DNA of 64,000 nt from Notospermus geniculatus (GCA_002633025.1 NMRB01000373.1:224199-288198), one strand, 5' to 3'. Positions 21,791-33,406 are shown, numbered from the stretch's first letter. Notes: generated by a model from the letters alone, not told the origin. Numbers and translations: made by a program.

Positions 21791-23289
21791 AACTCGTGCT
21801 TACAGCTGATCGGTGCGAAACGCTACGTTCTGTGGCCCAGTGAAATTCCTTTGCGAATGATGACTTGCTGACGACTCATCGGGACACAGCCCTGAAGCTG
21901 TCTGTTGAGTGAGGCGTTCTCTGTCTATATCTGGCGGGTTCTGTTGGATTTCCATTCCTCTTCGCCACCAATCTGAGTTGGCATCAACAGTTGTCAGCAT
22001 GATTTCCTCTCGCGGTGCGTTCCCATCTCGCCGACCTCGGCCGTATTAATTTCGGGAAAGTGCATACTGTCCGTTAATCACCTTGGCATGTTACCAAATC
22101 ATTTGGAAATTGTCGGTTCTCATAAGACGCCCACTGTTTCTCTCAGCTTGACCGCCTGGTCCAATATCCCCAATTAGAGAGGGGAAGAATGCGGTGCATG
22201 CCGTCGATTGCCGTGGTGCAAATTGACTGTCCAAATTTCCTCCACAAAAGATCACAAAGGCTTATCTGATGATGACATGCTTCCCGGTTGGTACATCCAT
22301 TGCTTTCCTTTGAATCATATGCAAAAGAATACATTTTTTTCCTTCGCACCTTCTACAAGGGCGCTTTCCGCAGAGAAAGGAATGTAAACGTACTATTAAA
22401 TGATAGTACGTCAAAAGATAATTCGCCATTAAACCATGTCGCACGTAAAAATCGGAGGAGGTCTTCTTATATTTTTTGACATTTTGCTAGATGATGGATT
22501 ATCATTCCTGGAATACCAGCCTTGACAGGTTAACAATGCTGTACACTAAACGCCCTGGGCCAATACTAATGTTATCAAAGATTATGGTGAAAACATTGAT
22601 CATTTCTAAGATGTTCGTCAATTCAACTATTTGTGCCAGTCGAGCATTAAGCAGAATTTTCACCTAAATATGTTAAAAGTGTTGGGATTACTTGATTAGT
22701 TGTTACGCATTGCTTCGGGCGGAGCAAGCGGATTTGATATGCTGAGGTTTTCATTAAAAAAACGTGTGTATAGCAGGCACTTTTCCATGGACGTACTGGA
22801 TAAGACGACGTCGTACGGTGCCATAATTTAGCCTGGGACTGAAAGGCTACGTGACCTCAGACCTCCACGTGCCCCCTCCACGGCGCTCCTCTTTAGGGCT
22901 AACACCTTGACCAGTGGTACAAACGACTACCAATGGTTTTCCACGGCTGATTTGAGAGCCAACTTGCCCGAGGAAACTCCAAATCGGAGTAGCACCTTGT
23001 AGCCGTTTGGACAAAGAGAAAACAAGTTGTTTCTGCAGAGGAGAGATCTTGCCTTCTGCAGTAACTCTGCTATCCTGACAGAAAGATATTCTTCACTCAT
23101 TGGCCTCGGCTAAAGATGTTGCATTTCTGTGTCGCCAAGAGCAACAATCAAATATTTTCCGAGAATTACGTCTGTTGCACAAAAGCGTAAAATAGCCTCC
23201 CTTTGCCCCGAAGTCGAAGACAGGTTATTAATGAATGGTGTTAATCAAAGAAAATACATTTACGTCTTGGCGTCTTGATTTCAGTGTAA

Positions 23290-23521
23290 NNNNNNNNNNN
23301 NNNNNNNNNNNNNNNNNNNNNNNNNNNNNNNNNNNNNNNNNNNNNNNNNNNNNNNNNNNNNNNNNNNNNNNNNNNNNNNNNNNNNNNNNNNNNNNNNNNN
23401 NNNNNNNNNNNNNNNNNNNNNNNNNNNNNNNNNNNNNNNNNNNNNNNNNNNNNNNNNNNNNNNNNNNNNNNNNNNNNNNNNNNNNNNNNNNNNNNNNNNN
23501 NNNNNNNNNNNNNNNNNNNNN
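23290..23521. other. Assembly gap (232 N)
   Basis: It replaces what is 889 bases (7082-7970) in the first copy, so the gap length is probably an estimate. It ends the 1248-base identical tract. Confidence 0.95.
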
Positions 23522-24036
23522 CAGCTGTGGAAGTTATCTTCAGACCATTGATTTTAGCATTGTGATTACACAACTCAACGTTTCGTCATTCATTGCAGTT
23601 GAGACTGCCGCGGACAGAAGGCTTGATTTATTTGAATCTATGGAACTCGACAGCCCCTAGGGCCACAAAATGTAGTGAATAATTAGTCCACCGTGAGCGA
23701 AATGACAGTTAAGTTGGTTAAAACAAACTTCTTACTTATTACGTCGACGTCCATGTGTGTTTTCATGTCTTCACATCGAGTGGTCGGTGAGGAAAGACGT
23801 TGTTTTAACCCACTGCTTCATTTCTTTCTAGATGCAAGTAATGTGATGCAAAAAGGTTTCCATGTTTTGGGTTAATGTCAAATGAAGATATATTTATTTC
23901 TTACGATCGGGTCTGCAGAGAAGACAAAGCTATATTCAAACTAGCTCCCTTTTCTCACTCACGTCGTGTCTTTGTTGCTGTGTACTCTGTTGCTGTAGAC
24001 CAATTTATTGAGCTCGTTCATTTCAATGGCAAAACC

Positions 24037-24287
24037 TAAGCTAGGAATCCACTGCTGATTTTCTGCTTTGCGACTTGCGTTGCAAGCTGCTACCTGCGAT
24101 TGAATAAGACCGCAAGGAACTGATACCGGTCGCCGACCTGCAATTGATCACATCTTCGCCATTGGTGGAAATCACGTCCAGCTTGTCCACTACGGCGATC
24201 AAGTGCCCAGTTGCAACGCAAGCCAGCTGCAAAGCAAGTTTCAAAGCAAAATCAGGTTGAAAATCACAGGTGGATTCCCCGCTTTTA
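24037..24287. mobile_element. MITE (TAAAGCTAGGAACCCACC family), D1b copy
   Basis: Counterpart of 8696-8946 with a few substitutions, and a relative of 55844-56172. Confidence 0.87.
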
Positions 24288-24860
24288 GGCACCAACAATT
24301 CAAGCCACCTTGGTCACTACAAATGTAATGTGGAAGCGAAAGGTCAATTTTACACCACGGTGCTGTGGAAGCTGCCCTTGCTGTTCCTGGAAACAGATTT
24401 ATAGATATTTAACCTTCAAAGTGTATGGGTAGTTTCCCTAATGGTGACATCTCGAAATAACTGCCCGAAAGCTGCTTACCCATCTCCGCTTAGACGCTTA
24501 TTAATAACTATTGAGTTGGTCCGAGTTCTCTAGACGGTTGGAGTGGGTGGAGGTAATGTTATAAGCACGTGTGATTAAATTAGGGACTGATTCCACCGCT
24601 ACCGTGATCAAATCAAGTAGCGGCTGCGGTAAATTAGGGCGAGACCTGTGTATGAATGCTATCAGGTTTCACTCGGACTTGTGTGCATGGTCGGTATTTG
24701 AAAAAGGAGTGAAATTATTGACTTTTCGGCAGTCTTGTAACCACAGAGAATGTTAAGCGTTATGTGAGGAGTGCCGCTTCTGAACTCCTCACTTTAGTTT
24801 TTTTTCGGCGGCAATAGACTTCCGTCGACTTAGTTGAGCATTACTTCTCACTTACGTTGC

Positions 24861-25454
24861 CATTTATCCGCAAATAAAGACGGCACAAGGTATCGGCGTT
24901 GTTTGTAAGTCACGATCTCCGGTCGTTGTATTGAGATCCTGAATCGTGGGTGAGTGAGAAAGACGTTGGGCGGCGCTGCAGTCGTCTGGATGGTCTCGAT
25001 TCGTAGCTAAGAACGAGTTGGACGGCGCTGCAGCAGTTCGGGTGATCTCGAGTCGCAAGTAGGAAGAAAGACGTTGGGCGGCACAGCAGTTGTCTGGATC
25101 ATCTCGAATCGTTACTACGAAAGACGTTGGGCGGCGCTGGTGTTGATCGACGAAAAAACAAGGGGAAGCTTAATTTCAATATTATTCAAGGTCACCACAG
25201 CGACTATAGATCCCAAACTTACATCCTCTTCTAATTTCACAACGTCTGTCTTATCAGCTGCAAATCCAAATCATCGTTACGACTGCAGCGCCGCCCAACG
25301 TCTTTCTCACTTACGACTCGAGATCATCCTGACGACGGACAGCGCCGCCCAACATCTTGGTTCTCGAAATCATCCGAACGACTGCAGCGCCGCCCAACGT
25401 CTTTCTCACTTACGAGATCAGGACTTACAGCGTCGTTATTTGCGGATATAATGG
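24861..25454. mobile_element. Foldback element with subterminal repeats, more complete copy
   Basis: The outer ends TTATCCGCAAATAAAGACGG and CGTCGTTATTTGCGGATATA are inverted. Four forward units with GACGTTGGGCGGCGCTGCAG-like cores occupy about 24960-25140, and three inverted units occupy about 25283-25405. The middle (25141-25280) is unique to the element. The counterpart at 9361-9830 has lost the left end and two inverted units. Confidence 0.78.
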
Positions 25455-25762
25455 CCCATAATCAGCTCGCATGGGTATTGTAAGACTGCAGTGGAAATGG
25501 TCCCCAATCTTGAGCGGAGTTAATGGCGGGGGTGGCGATCGGGGCGTTAGAGCATTAGGAAATGGCGACTTGGGGAAGGAATTGAATTGAATGTACCTTA
25601 ATATCCTGCCCGAAATACACCTGCATGATTTAGTTGCCGAGTGACAGTGATATATAGCTCTGACAAAGCTATCTAACCGTTGAATAGCTTAGCTACTTTG
25701 AGAATTTTAGCGTGGGTGAGAAGTCGGTCTGTGGTGCGGGGTATCGGGTGTGGTTGGAATAA

Positions 25763-25894
25763 TACAGAGTTTTCGCAAAGCCCCCGAAACGCCAATGCGA
25801 ACGTCTGTCCTTTTGTTCGGTGCTCTCTTCGTGGCATCGAACAATGGGTTTGGCGTTCGCGTTGACGTTTCGGGGGCTTTGCGAAAACTCGCTA
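25763..25894. mobile_element. MITE (GAGTTTTCGCAAAGCCCCCG), copy 2
   Basis: Orthologous in position to 10125-10257. Inverted arms of about 35 bp surround the TCTCTTCGTGGCATCGAACA core. It is followed after one base by another copy in the same orientation. Confidence 0.88.
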
Positions 25895-25895
25895 A

Positions 25896-26027
25896 TATAG
25901 AGTTTTCGCAAAGTCCCCGAAACGCCAATGCGAACGTCTGTCCTTTTATTCGGTGCTCTCTTCGTGGCATCGAACAATGGGTTTGGCGTTCGCTTTGGCG
26001 TTTCGGGGGCTTTGCGAAAAAACCCTA
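25896..26027. mobile_element. MITE (GAGTTTTCGCAAAGCCCCCG), copy 3, tandem to copy 2
   Basis: A second complete copy joined head-to-tail to 25763-25894 through 'ctaatatag'. The first D1 copy has only one. It could be an insertion into the TA at the end of the first element or a local tandem duplication. Confidence 0.88.
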
Positions 26028-26103
26028 TTTTTCACAAGATTACTTCTTACCTTCTACCTGCAGTACGCTTTTGGACGCCCCCATCCGACACTCATGTTCT
26101 TTT

Positions 26104-26514
26104 GAATTATACCCTGCTCAGAAGGTTTAATGCAAAGTCACCCCCCCCCCCCAAGACAATGCTGTGCTCGCATTTAAAAACGGGTGTTACAACGATGTCA
26201 CGCCACAGATATGTAAAATGAATTTCTAAGCGCCAAAGGGTGGAAAGTGTATTTATATCTTCAGATCCACGAATTCTACGTACTACATTGTATACATATA
26301 TGTAGTACAAAATGTTGAAGCGTTCTCGGCATTTTTACAAACGCAATATATCACTTGGCGTCCTTTGAAGTGAAATAACATGACACGGTTATACTCGGCT
26401 GTGACCAACATTATCTCCTGAACCATATCAGAAGATCTAACTAGACTAAAATTCTTCATATGAAAACAGCTAACCAACCAAGACTGACTAACTCACGTTG
26501 TGCCAGAATTTCCT
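26104..26514. other. Short single-copy stretch between the D1 and D2 duplications
   Basis: It contains a poly-C run (26141-26152). No gene or RNA recognised. Confidence 0.4.
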
Positions 26515-26544
26515 AAGACACGTAAAGGTGTTTCGGGTCGCATT

Positions 26545-26610
26545 CCAACGTAGATGTATCTATAAATAGCACTGTGACGTCACGTGACTTGTCGCGAGTC
26601 CGTTGTTCTA
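26545..26610 (+). promoter_or_regulatory. TATA plus CRE plus E-box module, copy 1
   Basis: CTATAAATAG is followed 7 bases later by TGACGTCACGTGAC, a CRE overlapping an E-box. The whole block is repeated almost unchanged at 31116-31193. This is a plausible core promoter, but the downstream sequence differs between the two copies and no gene can be attached to it. Confidence 0.4.
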
Positions 26611-26997
26611 TGAAGTCAATATATATATATTTGTTTATTCCTCCTGTTTAGAAGATTACAATTGGTAACATGAAAAACATTAGATAAAGAGAAAGGGACA
26701 ATAATAAAATTATGAAATGAGACCGACAAGTTATGAATGACAACATTCTGCCGGCCGACGCTAATTTCGGGAACTCCGGCCACACCAACACGTACGTGAC
26801 GTCGCCATTTCATTTTGTTAGTCATGATGTGCGGTACCAGGACTGATGTACTATTACATCCACATTAAAAGGTACGGTACCAAGTGTCCTAAATACCAAT
26901 CAACCTGTGACAATACCACGAGTCCCATTACACATCAAACTGTAACGGTACCAAGTGTCCAATGACAAATCAAATTGTGACCTGTTGTGTCTTTACA

Positions 26998-27057
26998 GCG
27001 GCGAATCCGCCGCCGCGACCCAGGCCCGAGGCCGGGCCGCGGCCCCCGCGGTCGCCN
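26998..27057. other. Extremely GC-rich 57 bp patch ending in an N
   Basis: Bases 26999-27056 are almost all G/C (CGGCGAATCCGCCGCCGCGA and onwards) in otherwise AT-leaning sequence. They end in a single N at 27057, after which the D2 homology resumes. It looks like a read-end or join artefact rather than native sequence. Confidence 0.6.
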
Positions 27058-28092
27058 GAAGAACATTAAATCATGCTGGTTTGGTTGATTTGTTTAAGTG
27101 ATCAAGCGTGAACTATCATATGTCAGGCTAGGGAGATATGAAGGGGAGAGGTAATGGGCATAATCAATGCGGAACATCCAATTTGATGATTTCATAATTG
27201 ATGCACTTTCACGTATCAATTATATTTCCTGTTTAATGTAAAATGAATACTTTTCGAGTCCTACAATAGTGAGGAAAGTAGGACATATTTTTTGTTACTG
27301 CAAGGAGTGCATATTCCTTTATTCTTTCTTCGGTTTAGTGGAAAGCCACTTGAATTGTTCAATTTGGAAAGTTTTTGGATTCGATGTGATTTTTTCTCTC
27401 GATAAACTGCAATTTCGCTACTTCGACAACCGCAAATCGTATCCAATACCTCTCAAACGTTGCACCCTTGCCAGCGCCAGCAAAACCGCCGAATCCTTCG
27501 CGGAAAACGAAATGTTTTCACTATTCTTGAACCTAGAAACACCTCATAGAATTTACAATGGGCCCATAGTTGTTCTTTCGTGGTATGTGCTTTGCCTTCC
27601 CTCTCAACTAGTGGCGGGACTAGTGGCCTTCTCAACATCTCCCGGATATGCCCCCCCCATGCCCCCCATATGGTCTTCCATAAAAAGTCTACAAAAAACA
27701 GACCCCCGCTGCGAATCCGGTGACAGTGGTTAGCATGTCTGGCCAAGTTCCGTCAGCAAGTGGTTGTGCATTATTGTAACCTTTTGAAGTAATCAATCTG
27801 ACATGATATCTGACATGACCTTAGTGTCTTATCAAAAGCGTGCCTATACATTACAAAATCTAAGAACAGATCTCAATTGATTTGGGAAATATATCGGTAT
27901 ATCACAGCGCAGTCTATCGATCTCACACGGTTCACTGGGTCTGATGGTTCCTTTTCGTATTTGCAATATATTACCACTTTTCCTATTTGCAATGTTTTTT
28001 GTCGCTGGAGTCCTGAATAATTGCATGGGATGTGAAGTGTTGGCGGTCATCGACCTTGCAAGAGTTTCAGTTACCAAATATGTAAACGCTGA

Positions 28093-28315
28093 AGCCAGCA
28101 GCACACCAGGCGATATCGCAAGCGGTCTATCGTCAGCGAGCAAATCGGCTGTTGACGCCAGGTGTGCACTGGATGCGATCCGCGGAATCTTCGCGCCAAC
28201 GACGTTGCGCCCAATGTCAAACAATATCAAAGCCGATTCCGCCTGTCTGCGGTGGCTGGCGAGAAGATCGGTAGCGATTAGATCGCTTGCGACATCGCCT
28301 GGTGTGCTGCTGGCT
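28093..28315. mobile_element. Foldback MITE (AGCCAGCAGCACACCAGGCG), D2a copy
   Basis: The left arm AGCCAGCAGCACACCAGGCG continuing through GATATCGCAAGCGGTCTA is inverted at the right end (TAGATCGCTTGCGACATCGC, then CTGGTGTGCTGCTGGCT). The counterpart is 33100-33406. The 142-codon frame at 27944-28372 (+) crosses this element, and its ATG is destroyed in the other copy. I therefore do not call it a gene. Confidence 0.85.
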
Positions 28316-28744
28316 CCAGTACGGCGGCGCTCCTCTGTCTTGCAGAGTCAAGGCTTCCCTTATTCAACCTGACTTCAGGACGTTCACCTTTTTTGACACT
28401 TGACCATTGGAGGTTTCCTTTCACCGCACAACCACCTCGAGTTTCCTAATGAACTGACTTTCTCTCCTCACTAACACTGGATCAAACTTCAAACGTGCCA
28501 GTGACCCTCTTGGGAAGGCTACCTCTTATTTCAAATGAGAGCAAAACGACACACGTATTATTAAGGGTGGTCCCCTGGGCTTTGCTTCCGGCCACACAAC
28601 GCCTTGGGTCTGAAATGCAGCTCAGTTTGCTGGTGAACATCAGCTCGTACTTGAGAAGATTGTAACCTCGTACTTCAGTCTAATCAGCAATGTATGTTGT
28701 CTTCCTTGATGAGGAATCTTAAGAAACGTTCTATTGTGTTTACT

Positions 28745-29040
28745 CTTTATGTGAGCGGGCTTCCCTTCTTTATTTGAGCGGGCTGCCCTTCTTTATATGA
28801 GCGGGTTCTTTACATGAGCAGACTGCCCTTCTTATGATCGGGCTGCCCTTCTTTATATGAGCGGATTCTTTATATGAGCGGGCTGCCCTTCTTTGTATGA
28901 GCGGGTTGCTCTTCTTTATAGGGGCGAGTTCTTTATATGAGCGGGCTGCCCTTCTTTGTATGAGCGGGTTCTTTATATGAGCGAGCTGCCCTTCTTTGTA
29001 TGAGCGGGCTGCTCTTCTTTATGTGAGCGCCCTGGCCTTC
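28745..29040 (+). repeat. ~23 bp minisatellite (TATGAGCGGGCTGCCCTTCT)
   Basis: About a dozen units of a 23-base repeat, mixed with shorter 'tatgagcgggttcttta' variants. The homologous array at 33800-34130 has a different unit order and number. Confidence 0.9.
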
Positions 29041-29651
29041 TTCTTTGTATTTCATCAGTACTGCGTGCCTCGGTTTTCTATTGTAGCTCTGATCCTCACT
29101 TTTATATCTACCCGTTTGATTCGGTATGTTCGTCGGATTTTTTAATGAGTCCCTTGCCATTTTTCTCCTACTTACCTGCAGTTTAACGACTGACATAAAA
29201 ATTGGTGGAATACTAGTAAACTGCTGTACAGTCCAAGGGGGGCGATGACTCCTGGTGTATTTTATTGTATTTGTATATTTCCATCAGGACTGGTGTCTGC
29301 ATCCGACATCGACTCGGGAACAGAGTACAGAGTGTTAATGTGACCCTCATTGATTGGCCGCTGTTGATACCCTCTGATCTGCTCTGATGAGAATGCTGCC
29401 CGCTGTTTACCCCGACCCGGTCTATTTACCGACTTGATGGCCCGGGAACACTTCACTTGGTTAATCATGTAAGTGACAATGTGATGGAACTGCGGACAAG
29501 CTGGTGTCTGCACTGTATCACTCGGTGATTCATTTCACCCTTGGTTGGTCATGGCACGCAATCAAGTCACTGCTTCTTCGAGATGCTTCTTGGTTTCTTT
29601 GCGGTCAGGATAAATGCAGGCCCAGGATGACCTGCAGGCAATAATTGGTCC

Positions 29652-30094
29652 TCACCATTGGACACTGACTCTAACCCTAACCCTTACCACCTACAACCTG
29701 CTCTTATACCGACCTATTTGGTTCAAAGATAGGCACAGATACCTTGCAATGCAACTCCTTTATTCTTGTAGAGCTTTCTTGATTTTCACATCTCCAATGG
29801 AGTACCCCATTGCCAAGGTCTTTGGGGGGAGATACGTTACCCCTGTTACATGTATATCGCCAACAACATTCCTCAGGGCGCACACAAATGCTTGTATGTT
29901 AAGGGGGAAACAAGTCAGGTTTTGTCGAAATTGACAATTTTTGGACTCAGGTTAGATCTCATCTGACAAAGCATATTTCTCAAAATTAAAAAAAAGTGAC
30001 TCGCTAGGTTTTCCCTTTAAAATTAAAAAATGCGGCAATGACTTCTTATGCATGTTGTGGACCGCATGTTACAGGCAAGTGTGTTGTCGTGTAT
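29652..30094. other. ~440 bp segment present only in D2a
   Basis: The other copy (34725-34740) passes directly from 'ataattggtct' to 'atcgtcgataac'. The segment contains ACCCTAACCCTTACC once near its start, too little to be telomeric. I see no inverted ends, so insertion here and deletion there are both possible. Confidence 0.6.
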
Positions 30095-30989
30095 CGTCGA
30101 CAACATAGTCCCTTGATTTCCAGGGAACACACTTTCAAAATGATCAACATGCAAAAAAATACACCCGCCAATCACGGTTATAAAAAAAACGTCCAATCAT
30201 GTCCCTGATAATGACTTCGTTGTAAAAAAATCCGTCTCTGACGTATTTAACGAAAAAAAAACTTCCGAATTTTGATGTACATGTACATAGGAGAAAGTTC
30301 TCGCACTCTTCATAATCATACTACACATGTAATAATGTTGTTGCCGTCGTCTCATTGTATGATGTATTGACTCTTTCTGGCGATCCCTCAATAGAGTGAA
30401 AGGATGTCTGCTGTGAGGTAACCGAGCACTCTCTTGTAGCATGAAGCTTTCGTAGGTAGGGGTTCAGTCTGTCAGTCAAGGGCGCGGGAGGGGGGATAGG
30501 GTGATTTTTATAGAGGCATCTCATGCTGTCACCCGCTACGCCATGTCTTTTTAGGTTTTTGTTCCGTCTAGACTCAAGAGTCATATGTCACACCAGATTC
30601 GAAGTCAAGTAGGCCTACTGGAGTAGTGCACTGTGCTTAAAGTCATATGGAATTCTCCGAACTTGGTGAACTTACATGTGCATACATGGGAGCAATATTT
30701 TTCAAAGTCATGTTTTGATATGAATACATATGTAATCGATTCTACTTGGAAAGCATTGAAGACAAATCGCTGTACTTAGTTAACCCAACTTCTGCCGGCC
30801 TACAACATTCTTGATATTGTGGTAGTCTCATCCCTTCATGACAAATCTAACGGGCCGAAAGGTCATGTTATAGAGACGGAAATCTCTCTTTGTGGGGTGA
30901 TAAATTGCACTTGGTATTCGCTGAGAATGATTCAAAGTAATTGTTACAAAGATTGCAGTTTGGTGTTGTCAAACATGAGTACACCAAGT

Positions 30990-31084
30990 ACATACATGAT
31001 GCCTCTCGCATTCCAACAAGCTACCGTTACGATATCGTCCATAGAGTACAGTTGTCCTCGCAAGATGAAAAACCAAAGACCTTA
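30990..31084. other. Short join between the D2 copies
   Basis: About 95 bases unique to this junction. They follow the end of homology at 'acaccaagt', which is also where the second copy ends at 35620. Confidence 0.7.
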
Positions 31085-31115
31085 AAGACACGTAAAGGTG
31101 TTTCGGGTCGCATTC

Positions 31116-31215
31116 CAGCGTAGATGTATCTATAAATAGCACTGTGACGTCACGTGACTTGTCGCGAGTCCGTTGTTCTATGAAGTCAATATGTCACGGT
31201 GGGTCGCCATCTTGG
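31116..31215 (+). promoter_or_regulatory. TATA plus CRE plus E-box module, copy 2, with a GCCATCTTGG site
   Basis: Same CTATAAATAG and TGACGTCACGTGAC as at 26545. Here it continues into GGGTCGCCATCTTGGTC, a YY1-like site in the position expected for an initiator or 5' UTR. No coding start can be assigned downstream. Confidence 0.45.
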
Positions 31216-31399
31216 TCTTTTGTATATATGTACTTCTCGAGTGTCGCACACAATAATAAGACTCTCATCTTGACTCTATTGACTTTATCTTTTGATTGTT
31301 GACCAGTGCCGTCTGCTGTTTTGATTTATCGTCTGTTCTCAAGCATGCAGTTTGTGCTGGATCGAGTGTGGAATGTTTTGAAGTGCGCATCTGCAACAA

Positions 31400-32045
31400 C
31401 GCTGACTAACTTGGTCCTCCACCTTGGTCCATTCCGCTGTCCGCAACGGCAGTATCCCCAACTGAACGATTTAGGACCAAATCACATAGTTGTAGTTTGT
31501 TACTGTCATTTCCACCAACCAGGGTCAGCGGCAGTAGTCTTACTAATTCCGCCAGTGCGGCCAGCGGTCGTTGCCCCAATTCGTCTGACAGATTCAAGGC
31601 CCAAATCCAACATCCTTAGTTACTGCTAATTCCGTCAGTACGGCCGCAGCGGCAGTAATCCCAATTGAAAGATTTGGGACCAAATCACATAGCCGTAGTC
31701 CTGTCATTTCTACCAGGGCCAGCGGCAGTGCATGGCATGAGTACTGCCAGGATGACCAGCAGTGCTCAGGCCACTCAGAACGATTTAGAAGCATATCTTT
31801 GGCTGTCCCCAATTCCGCCAGGGCGCCGATGTGCCACCGTGACAGTTGAAACTCTCAGCCTTAGCAGTAAATGAGATGTAGCCGTGGTTATCACCATTTC
31901 TATACCAGGGCCAGCGGCGGCAGTACTGCCAGAACGACCAGCACCACTGAGGCCACTCAGAAAGATTCAGAAGCATGTCCTTGGTTATCACCAATTCCGC
32001 CAGGGTCGCCAGACTCTCAGCCTTAGCAGTAAATGAGATGTTCTC
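31400..32045. repeat. Degenerate tandem repeats of ~100-170 bp
   Basis: Blocks such as GGGACCAAATCACATAG, CCAGGGYCAGCGGCAGT, ATTCCGCCAGGGYGCC, GATTYAGAAGCATRTC and CTCAGCCTTAGCAGTAAATG recur two to four times in imperfect order. This is an old, shuffled tandem array and explains the short open frames on both strands. Confidence 0.65.
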
Positions 32046-33099
32046 AGTTTGAACACACGTTGACGTCTGTATTGATTTTACTGTGAAGAACATTAAATCA
32101 TGCTGGTTTGGTTGATTTGTTTAAGTGATCAAGCGTGAACTATCATATGTCAGGCTAGGGAGATATGAAGGGGAGAAGTAATGGGCATAATCAATGCGGA
32201 ACATCCAATTTGATGATTTCATAATTGATGCACTTTCACGTATCAATTATATTTCCTGTTTAGTGTAAAATGAATACTTTTCGAGTCCTACAATAGTGAG
32301 GAAAGTAGGACATATTTTTGTTACTGCAAGGAGAGCATATTTCTTTAATCTTTCTTCGGTTTAGTGAAAAGCCACTTGAATTGTTCAATTTGGAAAGTTT
32401 TTGGATTCGATGTGATTTTTTCTCTCGATAAACTGCAATTGCGCTACTTCGACAACCGCAAATCGTATCCAATACCTCTCAAACGTTGCACCCTTGCCAG
32501 CGCCAGCAAAACCGCCGAATCCTTCGTGGAAAACGAAATGTTTTCACTATTCTTGAACCTAGAAACACCTCATAGAATTTACAATGGGCCCATAGTTGTT
32601 CTTTCGTGGTATGTGCTTTGCCTTTCCTCTCAGGCCTACCATCTTGACTAGTGGCGGGACTAGTGGCCTTCTCAACATCTCCCGGATATGCCCCCCCATA
32701 TGGTCTTCCATAAAAAGTCTACAAAAAACAGACCCCCGCTGTGAATCCGGTGACAGTGGTTAGCATGTCTGGCCAAGTTCCGTCAGCAAGTGGTTGTGCA
32801 TTATTGTAACCTTTTGAAGTAATCAATCTGACATGATATCTGACATGACCTTAGTGTCTTATCAAAAGCGTGCCTATACATTACAAAATCTAAGAACAGA
32901 TCTCAATTGATTCGGGAAATATATCGGTATATCACAGCGCAGTCTATCGATCTCACACGGTTCACTGGGTCTGGTAGCTCCTTTTCGTATTTGCAATATA
33001 TTTACCACTTTTCTTATTTGCTGTTTTTTTTCTCGCTGGAGTCCTGAATAATTGCATCGACCTTGCAAGAGTTTCAGTTACCAAATATGTAAACGCTAA

Positions 33100-33406
33100 A
33101 GCCAGTAGCACACCGGGCGGTATAGCAAGCGAGCAAAATCGGCCGTCCTCCCATAGCAGGGGTTTTTACCTCGCTCCTCTTCATCCACTCACACAAGAGG
33201 AACGAGACCAAAGCCCTGCTGTGGGAGGATGAAGTCGGCTGTTGATGCCAAGTGTGCGATGGACAGCGATCCGCGGAATCTTCTTGCCAGCGATCTACGC
33301 CCAATGCCAAACAATACCAAAGCCGACATCACCTAGTTTGCGGTGGCTGGCGAGAAGATCGGTGGCGAGTAGACCGCTTGCGATATCGCCTGGTGTGCTG
33401 CTGGCT
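33100..33406. mobile_element. Foldback MITE (AGCCAGYAGCACACC), D2b copy, interrupted
   Basis: Counterpart of 28093-28315, with a smaller element inserted at 33144-33234 and a short deletion next to it. Confidence 0.83.
33144..33234. mobile_element. 91 bp MITE nested in another MITE
   Basis: The ends CGTCCTCCCATAGCAGGG and CCCTGCTGTGGGAGGATG are inverted. TCGGC flanks both sides (33139-33143 and 33235-33239). The other D2 copy has an uninterrupted 'gcaaatcggctgttg', giving the empty site. A 5 bp duplication is apparent, but a short imperfect one cannot be excluded. Confidence 0.8.

Larger units (their letters stand above)
15847..26103 (+). repeat. Large direct duplication, copy 2 (D1b)
   Basis: It is collinear with 1-10332. 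It carries its own insertions (17598-17907, an ~80 bp segment near 24471-24556, a ~115 bp left-arm segment near 24787-24905 and an extra MITE at 25896-26027) and a 232-base run of N at 23290-23521. The run of N stands in for 889 bases of the first copy. The right edge at 26103 is where the sequences part after 'ctcatgttctttt'. Confidence 0.93.
26515..30989 (+). repeat. Second direct duplication, copy 1 (D2a)
   Basis: It aligns with 31085-35620. Bases 26515-26621 match 31085-31193. The parts 26622-27057 and 31194-32084 are unrelated. From 27058 the two copies run together again to 30989. Differences include a 440-base segment near 29652-30094 present only here, and a 91 bp element present only in the other copy. 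Confidence 0.9.

Noticed and set aside
27269-27733. 154-codon + frame shared by both D2 copies
   Set aside because: The copy-to-copy changes I can see alter amino acids, the frame ends differ, there is no family match, and conservation reflects recent duplication.
27944-28372. 142-codon + frame with a signal-peptide-like start
   Set aside because: The second half is a foldback MITE, and in the sister copy the ATG is lost and the frame is interrupted by a 91 bp insertion.
29672-29690. Interstitial telomere repeat (CCCTAA)
   Set aside because: Only about two and a half units; too short to mean anything.
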